From contig LT649821.1 of NCBI GenBank assembly GCA_900128395.1, forward strand, positions 1-13,002: a DNA stretch of 13,002 nt. The letters are read 5' to 3'. Every line of letters begins with the position of its first letter. Position 1 is the stretch's first letter. The notes below the pieces were generated by a model that saw nothing but the letters and a program-made list of their open reading frames with translations, did no database searches and was not told the origin of the DNA. The position numbers and the translations under genes were made by a program. This document shows, one piece after another, positions 1-7,111 of this stretch. Source of the DNA: Stramenopiles sp. TOSAG23-2 (Eukaryota; Sar).

Positions 1-848
1 ATATAGCTGAAGTGGTCTTTTTAAAAGACTTAAAAAAGTTGAAGTTATTGTTTTTATCTGATAATCCTTGTTCAAATCATCCATTTTATAAAGCATTCAT
101 ATTACGAACACTACCAAATTTGTTAAAACTAGACGATGAAGAAATAACATATCGTGATCGCCAAAGTGCTAATAGTATCAGTGATCCAGGATTAAATGCA
201 CTGCACCAACGTGCGCATAATTTATTATTTGCAAGTGGAATAAGCTCCACATATATAGATGATAGAGAATTTAATAATAATAGCCAACAGTTAAACAAAC
301 AACACCAACAACGAAATGCCAATAATGTCAGTACTAGAAAATCTGGGGAAGGAAGCAAAGTTGATTCAACTCCAGTGAATAATAACAGTTTTGTAGATGT
401 CCAACAATACAAAATACAAATGGATATGTTATTACAAAAATTAAATGAAGTAGAAATTAGAAATAATAAAATGGAACAGGAAATCGATAGATTGAAACAA
501 GATCAAATTGCTCAATTAAATAAAGAAAGTGATCTTATTATTACAGAAGCAAAAAATAAGAAGCAAATAGCAGCATTAGAAACAAATCAAGGGAAATTAT
601 TAAGGCGCATTGATGCATTAGAAGCAAAGTTATTCAAGATACCAGATGGACATGTTATTAGCACTAGTAATAAAACGGCTTCACAAAAAAACAATTTACC
701 TAAAGATAGTGATAACAATGAACAAAGTGGGACGAAAAAGAAAAAAAATAATGTTACAAGCAAGATTGGTGGTGGTGATGATAAAGGTAACAGCAGTGCA
801 AACAATCATGTGTCCAAAAGCAATATGAAAAATAACAATATTTTTTAA
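1..848 (+). CDS. CFAP410 (C21orf2)-like LRR-cap and coiled-coil protein, 5' end missing
   Basis: The frame is open from the left edge (it reads I-A-E-V-V-F-L-K-D from base 3) to TAA at 846-848, so the start and earlier leucine-rich repeats lie outside the window. The visible N-terminus is a last LRR plus cap: LKDLKKLKLLFLSDNPC, then YKAFILRTLPNLLKLDDEEIT. The pattern FLKDL..LK.L.L..NPC....Y....LRTLP.L.KLD is what I recall of CFAP410, a ciliary-base protein tied to the NEK1 kinase; family knowledge, not a search. After a polar Asn/Gln/Ser linker (residues about 85-130, counting the GTG at 12 as 1) comes a heptad-like coiled coil (about 131-208), then a Lys/Asn/Ser-rich basic tail. The helical C-terminal oligomerisation segment of animal CFAP410 is not recognisable. 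Another LRR-cap protein remains possible. The last 20 codons fall within a 125-bp tandem duplication. Confidence 0.6.
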   Translation, partial: IAEVVFLKDLKKLKLLFLSDNPCSNHPFYKAFILRTLPNLLKLDDEEITYRDRQSANSISDPGLNALHQRAHNLLFASGISSTYIDDREFNNNSQQLNKQHQQRNANNVSTRKSGEGSKVDSTPVNNNSFVDVQQYKIQMDMLLQKLNEVEIRNNKMEQEIDRLKQDQIAQLNKESDLIITEAKNKKQIAALETNQGKLLRRIDALEAKLFKIPDGHVISTSNKTASQKNNLPKDSDNNEQSGTKKKKNNVTSKIGGGDDKGNSSANNHVSKSNMKNNNIF

Positions 849-1036
849 AATGTTAATAAGAGAGAGCTGTATCATATAAGAGAGTCGCTATTTTTTTACA
901 CACGCACACACGTAACAGCAGTGCAAACAATCATGTGTCCAAAAGCAATATGAAAAATAACAATATTTTTTAAAATGTTAATAAGAGAGAGCTGTATCAT
1001 ATAAGAGAGTTGCTATTTTTTTACACACGCACACAC
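787..1036. repeat. 125-bp tandem duplication across the 3' end of the LRR gene
   Basis: Unit 1 is 787-911 and unit 2 is 912-1036, directly abutting. They align without gaps over 125 bases with one difference that I can see (C at 886, T at 1011). Unit 1 contains the last 62 bases of the LRR coding region, its TAA and the start of the 3' flank; unit 2 repeats all of this downstream of the stop and is therefore noncoding. Both units end in the same T7-ACACACGCACACAC tract, which may have promoted slippage or unequal exchange. The near identity suggests a recent event, or an assembly artefact. Confidence 0.95.
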
Positions 1037-1324
1037 TCTTTTTTTCAAAAAAAAAAAATACGTTTTCTCTCTCTCTCTCTTGTCTCGTAAAAAATATCAC
1101 AGAATTATATTAATATGATACTACTCTTTTGTACATAATACTGGTACATACCATGTCCTCTCACACTTCATACCAAGTCGTCAAGGTCTAGGTCCATTTA
1201 CATTTCACATATATGTGATAACATGTTTTGCATAATATACTCTATATATTATTTAATTCCATGTATATTATATATATATATACATCGTACGAGTATACTC
1301 GTATATATATTGTGTGTGTGTGCC
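849..1324. other. Convergent intergenic spacer
   Basis: These 476 bases separate the stop of the forward LRR gene from the stop of the reverse MRH-lectin gene, so both 3' UTRs and polyadenylation sites should lie here. Contents are the second unit of the 125-bp duplication (to 1036), an A-rich then (CT)n tract at about 1046-1080, a TA microsatellite (about 1265-1282), a 16-bp palindrome (1288-1303) and a (TG)n tract (about 1311-1321). I see no further gene in it. Confidence 0.85.
1288..1303. repeat. 16-bp perfect palindrome between convergent genes
   Basis: TACGAGTATACTCGTA is its own reverse complement. It is flanked by TA-rich DNA that could extend a cruciform imperfectly, and it sits 22 bases beyond the TAA of the MRH-lectin gene. 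It would form an RNA hairpin in transcripts of either strand. A role in 3'-end formation is only inference. Confidence 0.85.
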
Positions 1325-2109
1325 TTAATTATTGATTTTACATACCAATTGCCTTTTAATATCATCTTTATTTTTCAATAATTCATGTTCACATAATAAT
1401 GGCGAATTGATTACAATATTATAATGGCAAGTACGATCTTCTTTGACTGATACGATATAATTCACAGTTTTCTTTCCTTTGCATATGAAATATACATCTG
1501 AACTTCGTTTTTGTCCGGTGATACCACACTCATGGCCATTCGTATATTCTTGTACAAATGCTTTACGTTCTACAGATTCAATAGATTGTTGGATGGAATT
1601 TTTATTTTCAATTTCATTTACATTAGCACGTTCATGTCCTTGAAATTTTCCTAACATAAATTCTGATTGTATTTTTGTTTCCCGTTTACCTTTACCATTA
1701 GTCGATGTATGCAAATGCAATTGTCTGACGTGATGACGATAACAAAATTCATACGTCCACCAACCATCATGTTTTTGCATGCAAACTTTCTCCAAAGGTT
1801 TTAGCAATGCATGCACACTAAAACGTTTTTGCGTTGGTGTTAATTCTTCTGGTGGACATGCAAGGGGAGTACATACATTAATTTCATATGAACACGTCTC
1901 TTTTTCTTTCAAGGACTCCAATGCAATAAAATTGGTAAGTGATGATGGATTTCCATTATCATTGCTGTTCTTCTTCTTATTTGCTTCGTTATTTTGATGA
2001 CAACATGTGATATGTACAACAGATTTACGTCCACTTTTTGTTTCATCGCAATGTTGACCATTTGAAAAATAATAAGAAAATTTTTCTCCATGCTTATTTA
2101 CATTATCAC

Positions 2110-2145
<36 letters not shown>

Positions 2146-2848
2146 TGTCATTACTGGAAGAGGAGGACGAAGCATCAGGAGGAGTGATGGTGGTAGTTGA
2201 TTTCTTTTTCTTTTCTTCTTGTGAATTTTTAATTGCAATAGCAGTTTTATGTGCATCATATACACCTAAACTCCAACTAGTACCAACTGATTCGCCATTT
2301 TTTTCTTTGTGATATTGCGTCACTTGTTGTTTATGACACCAACGATATGTCCACCAACCATGAGGAAATTCGACGCATACACCACGTAAAGCATGTAAAT
2401 CATGATTTGGCTGCAGAGTATTGGCAAGTTTTTTATTTTTTTTCATCGTCGTCGTCGTCTGCGACGAGATAGACGGATTGTTGTCGTTGCTATCATTTGG
2501 TGTATGTTTATTTGCGTTATCCTTTTTCCCATCTTGTTTCTTAACATCATCGTGGCTTAAGTCATCGTCCTCATCCGTGGATGATGTTGTATTTACATAG
2601 ACACACATATATTGCACGCCAAGGTCGTCTGTCATAGACATGGTTTGATTTTTTATAAAATTACTATCACTATTTACATCAAAACGGTGGCTATTACGTA
2701 ATTCGGATATTAAGTTCAAATTGCGTTGTACATGGTTATTACCGACAGGTGTATGTATTAAATTGCTATGTACATCTCGTGGAGTATATAAAACAACAAA
2801 AACTAAAGCAACAAACAAGTATCTACTTGTAGCAAATGTTGTTTTCAT
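1325..2848 (-). CDS. ER lectin with two MRH domains (Erlectin/OS-9 type)
   Basis: 507 residues from ATG (2846-2848) to TAA. An N-terminal hydrophobic segment (residues about 9-21) looks like a cleaved signal peptide, pointing to the ER lumen. Two MRH (mannose-6-phosphate receptor homology) domains follow, at about 78-333 and 354-488. By alignment with the OS-9 sugar site, domain 1 has W165/W166, Q178, R274, E315 and Y321; domain 2 has W363/W364, Q376, R448, E470 and Y476, with the same spacings. OS-9 and Erlectin (XTP3-B) bind trimmed N-glycans on misfolded proteins and deliver them to the HRD1 ligase for ER-associated degradation; that role is inferred here. Two MRH domains and the length (human Erlectin is about 480 residues) favour Erlectin over OS-9. 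Domain 1 is interrupted by low-complexity loops (about 91-150, 205-252 and 286-305, including an Asn run). There is no C-terminal KDEL/HDEL; the protein ends CKINN, so retention would depend on partners. Confidence 0.88.
2111..2140. repeat. (ATT)10 coding microsatellite (Asn run)
   Basis: Ten perfect ATT triplets on the + strand read as consecutive AAT Asn codons in the reverse-strand MRH-lectin gene (residues about 237-246). The pure codon repetition indicates replication-slippage expansion. It lies in a loop between the Gln and Arg sugar contacts of MRH domain 1. Confidence 0.95.
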
Positions 2849-3825
2849 CTTTTAAAAAAAAAGAGAAACTCAAAAATTTAATGAGAAAACAAAAACAAAA
2901 AGAACGAAAACACAAATATATATACTATTTTTCAACACAAAAAATAACACTATTATTGATTTCACTATACTATAATTATTATTGTATTGTAATATAAATA
3001 CTACAATATCGTAATTTTATATATTTATATATATAGGTAAATTCAATAATAAAGTAAAAAGCAAAACAAAGCAAATAATCAATCAATCAAATATATATCT
3101 CGTTTATAAATACTACAATATTGTAATTTTATATATATATATATATAGGTAAATTCAACAATAAAGTAAAAAGCAAAACAAAGCAATTAATCAATCAATC
3201 AAATATATATCTCGTATATACATGTAATAAACTTTCTCTATAACAAGATTGTGTTGAACATTTCTGTTTATAAACTTTTTGTATGTATTTATATAAATAG
3301 TTGTTCGATTGATTGATTTATTAAAAAATATTAATACCTGGTACTATAATACAACAAACTACTAAAAGTGCACAAAATTTTATTTAAAAAATCATATTTT
3401 CTTCCGGGTCTTTCAAAAACACCTTAACACCCAAAACATGAAAACATGTGAATATTGATATGTGAATACTGAGGCTATATCACAGGTGTATTTTTTATAC
3501 TGTAGTGTTGATGAGGTTAAGGTAATTTAAAACGAATTTTGATTGAAAAGAAAACATTGCTGGGGTGCCATTTGATTTTATGTATTATTTTATGTAATTT
3601 TTGGATTTATAGTGTGAATGGTCTCTCTTGTCAATTGCTCTGTTTCCTTTCTGGTATATTTGAAGTTGTATTATAAAGTATTTTTCCCCAGACACAACAA
3701 CCTGTATATATATATATATTAACGTACGACCTCGTGTGTGGTAATATTTGTTTTGAAAGAACTACAAACTTTTATTATTATATTAAATAATTAGATTTTG
3801 TCTTCTGGTATTTTTTTACTTCTTA
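2849..3825. other. Long intergenic spacer upstream of the MRH-lectin gene
   Basis: These 977 bases lie between the start of the MRH-lectin gene and the stop of the RMD5-like gene, both on the reverse strand, so the spacer should hold the promoter of the former and the 3' UTR of the latter. The first 370 bases are very AT-rich and contain the 112-bp tandem repeat (2993-3216). About 3385-3740 is visibly less AT-rich and of unknown nature; it includes a degenerate 14-bp direct repeat at 3446-3459 and 3460-3473. The end near 3700-3715 is a TA microsatellite. I find no convincing open reading frame, tRNA or spliceosomal RNA. Confidence 0.8.
2993..3216. repeat. Two tandem copies of a 112-bp AT-rich unit
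   Basis: Copy 1 (2993-3104) and copy 2 (3105-3216) align at a constant offset of 112 bases with about five differences that I can count (for example C3010/T3122). Each unit carries CTACAATAT, GTAATTTTATATAT, AGGTAAATTC, AAAGTAAAAAGCAAAAC and an AATCAATCAATC tract. The array sits 145-370 bases upstream of the MRH-lectin start, so it may duplicate promoter elements of that gene. An inverted match to the AATCAATCAATC tract occurs at 3307-3318. Confidence 0.92.
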
Positions 3826-5463
3826 TTATATACTTAATTCAATGACATCTCTACCAAAAATTTCACGTGGGCAATATGGACATTTAAATCTTGAACGTCC
3901 ACGTGCAATTAATAACATGCTTTCTTTACACAATGCATGTCCACATGTTAATAACACTGGGGGATTTAATGCAGTTGCTTGTTCTTTACTGACTGGGCAT
4001 GTAAATATACTATGAAATTGTACATCATGTCCGATTTCAATATTTACTGGCAATTCTTTCAATTCATGCCATGTTTCACTATTATTATTATCATCATTGT
4101 TATTATTCCCATCATCTCTGAAAAAATTACTTCCAGTATTTTTTTTCTCCATGATACTATCTAATTTACGTATATCATCCATCGCACCAACACCAACATT
4201 TACAGCTGTTGCTAATGCTGAATTCAATGGCAAACCATGTTGCTTACAATAACATCTTTTAAAAGTTTGTACCGTTTTCTGCCATGTCTCTTCGCTTTGC
4301 ATTTGTGCGTATTTATTATTAGATGAATTTGCACCTGGAAATAATAAACAACCCATTAATGATTGAATTGCATCCCCGTATTTATTCACAAATTTAGGAA
4401 AATTAGCTTGACTATAACGTACAGCACCATCCATATCATTTTGACTTAATAAATTAATATAATGTAAACTACGTAATTGAAATTCTAAATCTAAAATATC
4501 ATCATCATTATCAACATTTGACATTGTCCATGTTATTGCGCCTTCAGTTTTACCACATAATAAATCTGTTACAATAGAATTTAATTCCATATATAAATTA
4601 TGTATTGGATTCGTAGTATTGTTGTTGTTGTTGTTATTATCATTATTGTTATCCTCATCATCAAAATTTGAACTATCTGAATTATTAGATGATGATTTAC
4701 TTGCTTTTTTCTTTCCATTATCCTTGTTATTATCATCTTTATTTCCAATCAGATTAATTGAAATAACTTCTTCTTTACCTTGTTTTTTACTACTACTACT
4801 ACTACTACTACTACTTGTTTTATTATTATTTATTTTAGTTGATTCACTATCTTTATTATATTTATTCATCATAATATCTGATTCATCGTTATTTGCAGTA
4901 TTTGCTCCTATCATAGCAATGTGTGTAGTTACTGAATGGTTTATATGCTTTCTAATTTGTAACATTTCTTTCTTTGTCAATTTCTTTGATGGTTTATATA
5001 AAAATAAATCTGGTTGAAAATTTTTATCAATACTTTTACCAAGTTTTGCTATTGAAGCATGTAATACTCGGTGTGATTTTTTTGCTCGATTTGTATCACT
5101 TAATATTTGTTTTAAATTTTTTGCCATGGATGATTTTAAAGCTGCTAATTCTTTCTCGCTATAATTATTATCATTATTATTGTTTGATGATGACGACGAC
5201 GATGCTTTAGTTTGAATCGTATTTTTCAAAATTAATGTACGTTCTTTCATAGCTTGTACTATTTGATAGTTTTCACTATAGGTCCTTTTACGTTTTAAAT
5301 TCACATTATCAAGTTCTTTTTTCACATTTTCCACTTTGTCAATGTGTTGCCTATTTGCTACAATTTGTGGATCCCACGGTGTTGTTGTCGACATAGGAGG
5401 AACAATTGGGAAGGAAGAAGATGATGGTGATAATGATAATTGGTTAGATGTCGTATTATTCAT
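3826..5463 (-). CDS. RMD5/RMND5-like subunit of the GID/CTLH E3 ubiquitin ligase
   Basis: 545 residues, ATG at 5461-5463, TAA at 3826-3828. The C-terminus (about 488-531) is a degenerate Gid-type RING: FTCPVSKEQ, then NPPVLLTCGHALC, then RFKCPYCP. That order (CP...EQ...NPP..L.CGH...C...KCPYCP) is characteristic of RMD5/Gid2 and RMND5A. Residues about 287-375 (LYMELNSIVTDLL, then LEFQLRSLHYINLL) fit the CTLH and start of the CRA scaffold domains; a LisH-like helix may be at about 162-183. A short coiled coil lies at about 40-80. In yeast, RMD5 pairs with Gid9 as the catalytic RING dimer of the complex that degrades gluconeogenic enzymes; in animals RMND5 pairs with MAEA. Cytosolic or nuclear action is expected. 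A low-complexity insertion of about 100 residues (184-285: Ser, Asn, Asp, Lys) separates LisH from CTLH and has no counterpart in the proteins I remember. The gene has a divergent promoter shared with the MsrA gene. Confidence 0.9.
   Translation of the reverse strand: MNNTTSNQLSLSPSSSSFPIVPPMSTTTPWDPQIVANRQHIDKVENVKKELDNVNLKRKRTYSENYQIVQAMKERTLILKNTIQTKASSSSSSNNNNDNNYSEKELAALKSSMAKNLKQILSDTNRAKKSHRVLHASIAKLGKSIDKNFQPDLFLYKPSKKLTKKEMLQIRKHINHSVTTHIAMIGANTANNDESDIMMNKYNKDSESTKINNNKTSSSSSSSSSKKQGKEEVISINLIGNKDDNNKDNGKKKASKSSSNNSDSSNFDDEDNNNDNNNNNNNTTNPIHNLYMELNSIVTDLLCGKTEGAITWTMSNVDNDDDILDLEFQLRSLHYINLLSQNDMDGAVRYSQANFPKFVNKYGDAIQSLMGCLLFPGANSSNNKYAQMQSEETWQKTVQTFKRCYCKQHGLPLNSALATAVNVGVGAMDDIRKLDSIMEKKNTGSNFFRDDGNNNNDDNNNSETWHELKELPVNIEIGHDVQFHSIFTCPVSKEQATALNPPVLLTCGHALCKESMLLIARGRSRFKCPYCPREIFGRDVIELSI
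4618..4636. repeat. GTT/ATT trinucleotide run (Asn codons)
   Basis: A (TTG)n tract followed by TTA triplets on the + strand encodes consecutive AAC/AAT Asn codons in the RMD5-like gene (residues about 276-282), just before the CTLH domain. Confidence 0.85.
4789..4815. repeat. (ACT)9 coding microsatellite (Ser run)
   Basis: Nine perfect ACT triplets on the + strand encode AGT Ser codons in the RMD5-like gene (residues about 217-225). The pure codon run implies slippage growth and likely length variation between strains. Confidence 0.95.
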
Positions 5464-5578
5464 TCTCTCTCTTTTTCACACAAAAACTATTCTCCCAATC
5501 AAAACTATATATATATGTAACTAACATCAACAAATTACAACAAATTACAACAACACAACAATTTTAATAGTATGCACG

Positions 5579-5590
5579 TATCAGCTGATA
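5579..5590. promoter_or_regulatory. 12-bp palindrome TATCAGCTGATA
   Basis: A perfect inverted repeat centred on the E-box-like core CAGCTG, in the middle of the divergent promoter. It could bind a dimeric transcription factor; no factor can be named from the sequence. Confidence 0.45.
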
Positions 5591-5608
5591 GTTCTATAGT
5601 AGTTTCGT

Positions 5609-5628
5609 TTTCCGAAGAAATTTCCGAA
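5609..5628. promoter_or_regulatory. Paired TTTCCGAA motif
   Basis: Two copies of TTTCCGAA start 12 bases apart, and the wider block (GTTTTC ... GAAAAC) is also an imperfect inverted repeat. It contains one GAA-AT-TTC pair as in a heat-shock element, but neighbouring units have the wrong spacing for a standard three-unit element. Candidate regulatory site for either flanking gene. Confidence 0.4.
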
Positions 5629-5778
5629 AACGTCGTAGTACTACACACTTACAACACTTGCATCATTCTTACCCTCCTTTGCACCTTAACCTTCTTCTTT
5701 AAGAATAAATTATTTATTAATATTTTTTATTTCATTTATATATTATTGTATATATAAATAAAGTTTTTGGTAGAATGG

Positions 5779-7026
5779 ATGAATGATGATAAAGAAAAGA
5801 AAAAAGGACGTAGAACAAAAGTGGAAGTCAAATCTATTATGGTAACTATGGTAACAACAACAACAAAAGAGACGAGAAAAAAAAAAGAATTGCCAGTACA
5901 TAAATTAATAATATTATATATAATATATCTCATACTTGCCATATTTGCATTAATATATGTATTTGGATCACCGCCAATTGGCTCTGTTATCATTTCTCAA
6001 CCACCATTACCACCGGTAAGACAGAATGATCCATTGAAATCCGTTTATTTTGGACAAGGATGTTTTTGGCATACGCAATATGATATGTTTTTAATTGAAA
6101 ATGTGGATACGCAATATTTTCATAGTCGTGGGTATGAAAATATTACATCATTAGTTGGATATGCTGGTGGAAAATATACTTCTGCTGATTCTGGATATGT
6201 GTGTTATCATAACGGCAATGTGTTTACAGATTATAATAAACTTGGTCATGCTGAAGCAGTTTCTGTTGAATTGTCCTACTCTAAAGGTGCAGATACGATT
6301 GATGAACAGACATTAGGTCAGTTTAAGTTATTAGTAAGCCATTTTTTTGAGTTTGGATATGTTACATTGGATGATGGAAGTGGAAAACGACAACGTTTGG
6401 ATCCACAAGATAGAGGTCCAGAGTATCGTTCTGTTATTGGTATTCCGGGTGGAATGAAAAAAAATAAAATATTTTACGATGAAATCGTAAATGCAAATAA
6501 AGAATATAATATGGAATTAATTGAAGGTAAAGGTAGTAATTTTGGCGATGTAGAAGGTGAATTTGTAGTATATATTTATGATTCATTGATTTTTCCTTTT
6601 TATCGTGCTGAAAATTATCATCAATTTCATACAAACGATGTAGTACAACGACAAGTTCCGATAAGCTATTTACAAGATTTAAAAAATATACAACAAAAAA
6701 TTGGAAGATTGGCAAGCACAGGTTGCCCGGAAACGAAAGGTGCTGGTTTTCTTGCTATTGTAAATGGTGTATTAACTATATTTTCTATTATAGGCATTAT
6801 GCAGGTATTGTTAAAATTTTATTCAATATTTCATAAAGGAAATGATAAAATTGTAAATACTGAAGATGATGGTGATGATGGTGGTGATAATGAAAGACGG
6901 ATAAAATATGAAACTAACATGAAACATTCAACACAGAAAAATAATATTGATAATAATAATGATGATGCAACAAAAAAAGATGATGGTAGTATGATTGAAG
7001 TGGTAGTAGATTCATCGTCATCATAA
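5779..7026 (+). CDS. Membrane-anchored MsrA-type peptide-methionine sulfoxide reductase
   Basis: 415 residues from the ATG at 5779, the first in-frame ATG after the stop at 5755. A Lys/Arg-rich head (1-40) precedes a transmembrane helix (about 42-63). The MsrA domain spans about 89-310: GCFW with the nucleophile Cys at 95, VGYAGG at 126, GHAEAV at 156 (catalytic Glu 159), DRGPEYRS at 211 (Asp and Tyr) and AENYHQFH at 277. These match the residues known to act in MsrA, which reduces methionine-S-sulfoxide in proteins. Cys142 and Cys316 are candidate resolving cysteines. The usual HDPTT segment is replaced by a longer LDDGSGKRQRLDPQ-type segment, so this belongs to a variant clade. A second hydrophobic helix (about 322-351) and an acidic Asp/Asn/Ser tail follow. 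Two helices with positive flanks place both ends in the cytosol and the enzyme in the lumen or outside. An N-glycosylation sequon (NIT, about 121) fits this. The host membrane (ER, Golgi or plasma membrane) is unknown. Confidence 0.88.
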   Translation: MNDDKEKKKGRRTKVEVKSIMVTMVTTTTKETRKKKELPVHKLIILYIIYLILAIFALIYVFGSPPIGSVIISQPPLPPVRQNDPLKSVYFGQGCFWHTQYDMFLIENVDTQYFHSRGYENITSLVGYAGGKYTSADSGYVCYHNGNVFTDYNKLGHAEAVSVELSYSKGADTIDEQTLGQFKLLVSHFFEFGYVTLDDGSGKRQRLDPQDRGPEYRSVIGIPGGMKKNKIFYDEIVNANKEYNMELIEGKGSNFGDVEGEFVVYIYDSLIFPFYRAENYHQFHTNDVVQRQVPISYLQDLKNIQQKIGRLASTGCPETKGAGFLAIVNGVLTIFSIIGIMQVLLKFYSIFHKGNDKIVNTEDDGDDGGDNERRIKYETNMKHSTQKNNIDNNNDDATKKDDGSMIEVVVDSSSS

Positions 7027-7096
7027 TGTTGCGTTATATGGAGCTAAAAAAGAAGAAGAAGAAGAGACGCATTGAAATGTGGTGTGTGAAAAAAAT

Positions 7097-7111
7097 TATA
7101 CGAAGCGTATA
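7097..7111. repeat. Hairpin TATACG-AAG-CGTATA
   Basis: A six-base perfect stem with a three-base loop, 71 bases after the MsrA stop and followed by an A-rich run. It could mark 3'-end processing, but eukaryotic use of such hairpins for termination is uncommon. Confidence 0.5.

Larger units (their letters stand above)
5464..5778. promoter_or_regulatory. Divergent promoter region between the RMD5-like and MsrA genes
   Basis: The 315 bases lie between two start codons that point away from each other, so both promoters must be here or overlap it. On the RMD5 side there is a (TC)n leader next to the ATG and a TATA-like stretch at about 5505-5517. On the MsrA side a TATATAAATA stretch (5751-5760) lies about 20 bases before the ATG. 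Between them are two exact copies of the 10-mer CAACAAATTA (5528-5537, 5538-5547), a 12-bp palindrome TATCAGCTGATA (5579-5590) and two copies of TTTCCGAA 12 bases apart (5609-5616, 5621-5628). The region is less AT-rich around these motifs. Their function is inferred from position only. Confidence 0.6.

Noticed and set aside
1325-1345. ER-retention signal at the C-terminus of the MRH lectin
   Set aside because: The protein ends in CKINN, with no KDEL or HDEL-like tetrapeptide.
2993-3216. CRISPR-like or transposon-terminal interpretation of the 112-bp repeats
   Set aside because: There are only two abutting units with no spacers, no terminal inverted repeats and no transposase remnant; a simple tandem duplication explains them.
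3300-3325. TTCGATTGATT string resembling a tRNA T-loop
   Set aside because: No acceptor stem, anticodon arm or D-arm can be drawn around it.
3500-3560. GATGAGGTTAAGG resembling parts of U4 snRNA or a box C snoRNA motif
   Set aside because: The remaining conserved blocks of U4, and a matching box D at a usable distance, are not present.
4619-5017. 132-codon forward frame rich in Leu and Ser
   Set aside because: It is the antisense reading of the Asn/Ser codon repeats of the RMD5-like gene and has no domain of its own.
5609-5628. Heat-shock element upstream of the MsrA gene
   Set aside because: Only one GAA-nn-TTC pair has correct spacing and the adjoining units are off by one base, so it is kept only as a paired motif of unknown function.
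5572-5757. 61-codon forward frame in the divergent promoter, with a hydrophobic C-terminal half
   Set aside because: It is short, the hydrophobic part merely reflects T-rich DNA, and it overlaps likely promoter motifs. A uORF role before the MsrA gene cannot be excluded but is not supported.
5736-5993. 85-codon reverse frame overlapping the start of the MsrA gene
   Set aside because: Antisense shadow of the Lys-rich head and transmembrane helix of the MsrA protein.
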